Source: DATILL01 sp035476575 | Lineage (GTDB): Bacteria; Actinomycetota; Actinomycetes; Mycobacteriales; JACQDL01 | Assembly: GCA_035476575.1 (NCBI GenBank) | Contig: DATILL010000003.1 | Coordinates: 1-25,792, forward strand | Direction of reading: 5' to 3' | Length of the DNA stretch: 25,792 nt | In this document: in pieces, positions 23,270 through 25,792 of the stretch | How the letters are laid out: each line of letters begins with the position of its first letter | Position numbering within the stretch: the first letter of the stretch is position 1 | The notes under the pieces: generated by a model | The model's input: the letters and a program-made list of their open reading frames with translations, nothing else | Databases searched by the model: none | Told to the model about the DNA's origin: nothing | Position numbers and translations under genes: made by a program

Positions 23270-23877
23270 CGGTGATCTCCCGGCGGGGTCGGTCGTGGGC
23301 CGGGTGACGGAGGGGACCCCGGTGGCGCGGGGGGCCTCGGTCGCGTGGTGGGCCTCGGTCGCGCGGTGGCCACGGTGGGTGTGCCCACCAGCCGGTAGGT
23401 CCCGTCCGGCCGCCGCAGGAGGTAGCCAGGCTCCCCGCTGGGCACCATGCCGAGCCGGTAGGCCGCGGCGGCCAGCGCCCCGGGCGCCTGCAAGGTGGCT
23501 ACCTGACGCTGCAGCTCCTGCTCGCGCAGGGTGGCCGCGGTCAGCTTCCGCTGCAGCTCCCGCTGCCGGAACGAGTCCGCCGCCGACGCGGCGTTGAGCA
23601 GCAGCAAGAGCACCAGCCCACCGCCGAGCAGCGCCAGCACCAGCAGCGCGAACGGCGTCCGCGGCGCCGTCACCGCCCGCTGTACCCGCGGCGCCCGCTC
23701 CGCTCGCGGCGTGGCCGCCGTCGAGCCGGTCCTGGGCGGGCTGGCACCGGGCGTAGCAACATCGGGCTGCGGCGCCGGCCGGGGGGCCGCGGCCAGCTTC
23801 GGGGCGGGCGCGGTCCGGGGCACCGGACGCGCCGGCTCCCGGTACGGTGGCGGCTGCTTGCGCAGGGGGGAGGTCAC
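23266..23877 (-). CDS. ftsL: FtsL-like septum formation initiator protein
   Basis: This 203-residue bitopic protein sits in the position of ftsL between rsmH and ftsI. The GTG at 23877-23875 overlaps the rsmH stop (GTGA). A Pro/Ala-rich cytoplasmic tail of about 72 residues precedes one membrane helix (about 74-96, FALLVLALLGGGLVLLLLL). A short coiled coil then follows (about 100-130, RQRELQRKLTAATLREQELQ), and then AYRLGMVPSGEPGYLL, the pattern of FtsL/FtsB-type proteins. The final 30 residues are Pro/Arg-rich. Sequence similarity among FtsL proteins is low, so the name rests on topology and synteny. It probably works with FtsQ and a distant FtsB in activating FtsW-FtsI. Confidence 0.85.
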   Translation of the reverse strand: MTSPLRKQPPPYREPARPVPRTAPAPKLAAAPRPAPQPDVATPGASPPRTGSTAATPRAERAPRVQRAVTAPRTPFALLVLALLGGGLVLLLLLNAASAADSFRQRELQRKLTAATLREQELQRQVATLQAPGALAAAAYRLGMVPSGEPGYLLRRPDGTYRLVGTPTVATARPRPTTRPRPPAPPGSPPSPGPRPTPPGDHR

Positions 23878-24851
23878 GCCACGCCTCCCGGCACCGGGGC
23901 GATCCGCTCCGCGGCCCGCAGCCGGGCCGAGCCGGCGCGCGGGTTGGCCGCGACCTCGGCCTCGGTGGGCAGCTCGGCTCCCCGGGTCAGCAGCGCCAGG
24001 CTGGGGCCGTGGCCGGACAGCTCCACCGGCAGGTCGAGCGGCGTGCTGCCGGTGGCCCGCTCGGCGAAGATCCGCTTGACGATCCGGTCCTCCAGCGACT
24101 GGTAGCTCAGCACCACCGCCCGGCCGCCGTACCGCAGCGCGTCGAGCGCGGCCGGCAGCCCGGCCCGCAGCGCGTCCAGCTCGGCGTTCACCTCGATCCG
24201 CAGCGCCTGGAAGGTGCGCTTGGCCGGGTGCCCGCCGGTGCGCCGGGCGGCCGCGGGGATCGACTCACGCACCAGCTCAGCCAGCGTGGCGCTGGAGGTG
24301 ATCCGCGCCTTGGCCCGCTCACGTACGACGGCCGCGGCGATCCGGCCGGCGAACCGCTCCTCGCCGTACTCCCGGAGCACCCGGGCCAGCTCGGCGGCGG
24401 AGTAGCCGTTCACCACGTCCTCGGCGGTCTGGCCCCGGGTCGGGTCCATCCGCATGTCAAGCGGCGCGTCCTGGGCGTAGGTGAACCCCCGGCCGGGCTG
24501 GTCGAGCTGCATTGAGGACACGCCGAGGTCGAACAACACCCCGGACACCTCCTCGATCCCGAGCCGGTCCAGCACCTGGGGAAGCTCGTCGTACACCGCG
24601 TGCACCAGCTCGGTCCGCCCGGCGTACGGCGCGAGCCGGCCGGCAGCCAGCGCCAGCGCGTGCGGGTCGCGGTCCAGCCCGACCAGGGTCAGCTCCGGGT
24701 GGGCGGCCAACAGCGCCCCGGCGTGCCCGCCCAGGCCCAGCGTGGCGTCCACCACGACGGCTGGCCGGCCGGCCAACGCCGGACCGAGCAGTGCGAGCAC
24801 CTGCTCCAGCAGCACCGGGACATGGCCCGGCGTACCGCCGTGCTCCGCCAT
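23874..24851 (-). CDS. rsmH: 16S rRNA (cytosine-1402 N4)-methyltransferase
   Basis: RsmH (MraW) methylates C1402 in the ribosomal decoding centre with S-adenosylmethionine. The ATG at 24851-24849 is 5 nt after GGGGAG and gives 325 residues; a longer open frame upstream runs through the leader RNA and mraZ and is rejected. The N-terminal HVPVLLEQVL leads to the SAM loop VDATLGLGGHAGALL. Further family blocks are LVGLDRDPHAL, FDLGVSSMQLDQPGRGF, DAPLDMRMD, REYGEERFA, HPAKRTFQALRIEVN and LSYQSLEDRIVKR. It is not a division protein but is conserved at this place in dcw clusters. It starts the coupled rsmH-ftsL-ftsI block. Confidence 0.97.
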   Translation of the reverse strand: MAEHGGTPGHVPVLLEQVLALLGPALAGRPAVVVDATLGLGGHAGALLAAHPELTLVGLDRDPHALALAAGRLAPYAGRTELVHAVYDELPQVLDRLGIEEVSGVLFDLGVSSMQLDQPGRGFTYAQDAPLDMRMDPTRGQTAEDVVNGYSAAELARVLREYGEERFAGRIAAAVVRERAKARITSSATLAELVRESIPAAARRTGGHPAKRTFQALRIEVNAELDALRAGLPAALDALRYGGRAVVLSYQSLEDRIVKRIFAERATGSTPLDLPVELSGHGPSLALLTRGAELPTEAEVAANPRAGSARLRAAERIAPVPGGVA

Positions 24852-24887
24852 GGCCACTCCCCGCACGCCGACCGCCGTCCCGGACGA

Positions 24888-24977
24888 CCGTGCCGCCAGG
24901 TCCCCGCCCGCTTGACCACCTGGCACCGGGGAAGGTGAGCCAGGGTGTCGGAAGCGGGGGGAGACCTCGCCGCACGG
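24888..24977 (-). ncRNA. Long leader hairpin upstream of rsmH, candidate mraW RNA motif
   Basis: The 137-bp gap between mraZ and rsmH folds into one extended hairpin. Pairs by eye: 24888-24893 with 24972-24977 (CCGTGC/GCACGG), 24899-24905 with 24958-24966 (one bulged base), 24908-24913 with 24952-24957 (CCGCTT/AAGCGG), and 24917-24924 with 24939-24947 (one bulged base). A conserved mraW RNA motif has been described in actinobacterial 5' leaders of mraW, so this is probably a member. I recognise it by place and structure, not by a model match. Confidence 0.6.
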
Positions 24978-24988
24978 ACGACGCCTCC

Positions 24989-25420
24989 TCACAGCACGCC
25001 GGGCAGCACCTCCTCCTCGAGCTCGGCGAACGCCTGCTCGCGATCGGCCAGGTAGCTCTCCCATGACTGGGTGTCCCAGATCTCGATCCGGGTGTTCGCG
25101 CCGATGACCACGCAGTCGCGGGTCAGGCCGGCGTAGGTCCGCAGGCTGGGTGGGATGGTGATCCGGCCCTGCTTGTCCGGGATCTCCTGCGACGCGCTGG
25201 CGAAGAAGACCCGGCCATAGTCGCGCACGGCCCGGTGCGTGACCGGTGCCTGGGCCAGCGCCTCGGTGACCCGCTGGAACTCCGCCATCGGGAACGCGAA
25301 GAGGCAGCGCTCCTGCCCCTTGGTGATCACAAGCCCCTCCGCGATCTCGTCCCGAAACCTGGCCGGTAGGACCAAGCGCCCCTTGTCGTCGAGCTTCGGC
25401 TCGTGCGTGCCCAGGAACAC
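24989..25420 (-). CDS. mraZ: Transcriptional regulator MraZ
   Basis: MraZ is a ring-forming AbrB-like DNA-binding protein that controls the dcw operon, usually repressing its own promoter. It has 143 residues. The GTG at 25420-25418 follows GGAGGT at 7 nt. Two SpoVT/AbrB-like repeats are visible: residues 1-50 with LDDKGRLVLPARFRDE, and about 75-125 with PDKQGRITIPPSLRTYAGL. Each contains the D-x-x-G-R-x-x-x-P core. A short acidic tail ends LEEEVLPGVL. It is the first gene of the cluster, with its probable binding boxes in the promoter just upstream. Confidence 0.97.
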   Translation of the reverse strand: MFLGTHEPKLDDKGRLVLPARFRDEIAEGLVITKGQERCLFAFPMAEFQRVTEALAQAPVTHRAVRDYGRVFFASASQEIPDKQGRITIPPSLRTYAGLTRDCVVIGANTRIEIWDTQSWESYLADREQAFAELEEEVLPGVL

Positions 25421-25460
25421 GGCAGCACCTCCGCTCCACCACGAACGCTCCCCCTACGTT

Positions 25461-25494
25461 CCACTGTCCGCCACCATACCCCACTTTCCCCCAC
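25461..25494 (-). promoter_or_regulatory. MraZ-type binding boxes: four GTGG units at 10-bp period
   Basis: CCAC occurs on the plus strand at exactly 25461, 25471, 25481 and 25491. On the minus strand this reads TGGGG-GAAAG-TGGGG-TATGG-TGGCG-GACAG-TGGAA in consecutive five-base blocks, the TGGGN-plus-5-nt layout known for MraZ sites in other bacteria. The four units cover the -10 box and most of the -35/-10 spacer, which fits autorepression. Confidence 0.85.
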
Positions 25495-25500
25495 CGTCAA
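25473..25500 (-). promoter_or_regulatory. Promoter of mraZ / the dcw cluster
   Basis: On the minus strand TTGACG (25500-25495) and TATGGT (25478-25473) are separated by 16 nt, a good match to a primary sigma-factor promoter. Transcription would begin near 25465, about 45 nt before the mraZ start. The MraZ-type boxes overlap it. Confidence 0.7.
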
Positions 25501-25590
25501 CGGTCGAACGAGCCATCAGGCGGCCCTCGGCTCCCTGTCGCCGCGCCTGTCGCCGCGCCGGCACGTGATCGCGGGCGTGGTGAGTGTGGT

Positions 25591-25616
25591 GGGCGTGGTG
25601 GGCGTGCGGGTGCGGG
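25591..25616 (+). other. G-quadruplex-type motif upstream of mraZ
   Basis: Four GGG tracts at 25591-25593, 25600-25602, 25608-25610 and 25614-25616 have loops of 6, 5 and 3 nt, within the usual G4 rule. The last tracts also pair in an 8-bp hairpin, GGTGCGGG (25609-25616) with CCCGCACC (25631-25638). Function is unknown. Confidence 0.5.
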
Positions 25617-25678
25617 CGCGTGCGGCGCCCCCCGCACCTGCGAGGCTCCGAATACGCGCCTGGGCGAGGCCCGTAGGA

Positions 25679-25735
25679 ACGCTGAGGCCAGCGGGTTAGG
25701 CAGACTCAGCGTGGGTTTGGCGGTCGGGCCGCCAG
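25679..25735 (+). promoter_or_regulatory. Two tandem hairpins at the right edge
   Basis: ACGCTGAG (25679-25686) pairs perfectly with CTCAGCGT (25705-25712), and TGGCGG (25718-25723) pairs with CCGCCA (25729-25734) across a 5-nt loop. They lie about 45-100 nt before an ATG at 25780. They could be a leader of a plus-strand gene or terminators. No gene is supported between 25500 and 25779. Confidence 0.4.
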
Positions 25736-25779
25736 CCGGCGAGCATGCAGTTGATGATCTTGTGTTGAAGGGGTGCCGC

Positions 25780-25792
25780 ATGTCTCCCGGTC
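25780..25792 (+). CDS. Possible start of a plus-strand gene (cut by window edge)
   Basis: ATG at 25780-25782 follows AAGGGG at about 7 nt, a good ribosome-binding site. Only four codons (M-S-P-G) are visible, so nothing can be said about the product and the call may be wrong. Confidence 0.25.

Noticed and set aside
24852..25484. Extended rsmH reading frame through the leader and mraZ
   Set aside because: The frame is open by composition only; the ATG at 24851 has a good ribosome-binding site and the family N-terminus.
25497..25781. 94-residue minus-strand ORF upstream of mraZ
   Set aside because: It is Pro/Arg-rich composition-driven sequence with no motif, and it covers the promoter and hairpin region.
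1..25792. tRNA, rRNA and CRISPR arrays
   Set aside because: No cloverleaf, rRNA signature or regularly spaced repeat-spacer array was seen; all tandem repeats found are short and mostly in coding DNA.

Overview
The window is very GC-rich DNA with GC-ending codons and frequent GTG starts. It carries the complete division and cell-wall (dcw) cluster of an actinomycete. FtsZ is of actinobacterial type, a Wag31/DivIVA gene is attached, the MurE is of the meso-diaminopimelate type, and ileS has a translational T-box leader. These fit Actinomycetota, perhaps the Micromonosporales/Frankiales neighbourhood, but the sequence alone does not fix the genus.

Layout. (1) Positions 1-1893 are a decayed accessory strip of visibly lower GC on the minus strand: the start of an IS30-like transposase running off the left edge, a type VII secretion (ESX/WXG100-like) gene pair whose longer member is split by an in-frame amber codon, an SseB-like short ORF, and a fragment with a second in-frame amber. 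The fragment ends where the ileS control region begins. (2) Positions about 1866-5446, plus strand: a candidate promoter, a well-preserved translational T-box with an Ile specifier codon, and ileS. (3) Positions 5477-25420, minus strand, in transcription order: mraZ, mraW RNA-like leader, rsmH, ftsL, ftsI, murE, murF, mraY, murD, ftsW, murG, murC, ftsQ, a 306-bp regulatory gap, ftsZ, pgeF, yggS-type PLP protein, sepF, yggT/sepG, divIVA, and an uncharacterised two-TM protein convergent with ileS. (4) Positions 25421-25792: the mraZ promoter with four MraZ-type boxes at exact 10-bp spacing, a G-quadruplex-type tract, hairpins, and a possible plus-strand start codon at the right edge.

How it works together. 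MurC-F, MraY and MurG make lipid II. FtsW and FtsI polymerise and cross-link septal peptidoglycan. FtsQ and FtsL link them to the FtsZ ring, which SepF tethers to the membrane. DivIVA organises polar growth. Many neighbouring genes overlap by 4 bp (ATGA or GTGA), implying translational coupling in two blocks (rsmH-ftsL-ftsI and murE-murF-mraY) plus murD-ftsW-murG, murC-ftsQ and pgeF-yggS.

Most of the window is a conserved core locus. The parts that deserve attention are regulatory RNA and DNA: the ileS T-box switch, four near-palindromic GTGGTsACC boxes between ftsQ and ftsZ, the long hairpin ahead of rsmH, and the decayed secretion-related strip that abuts ileS. I see no complete new system.
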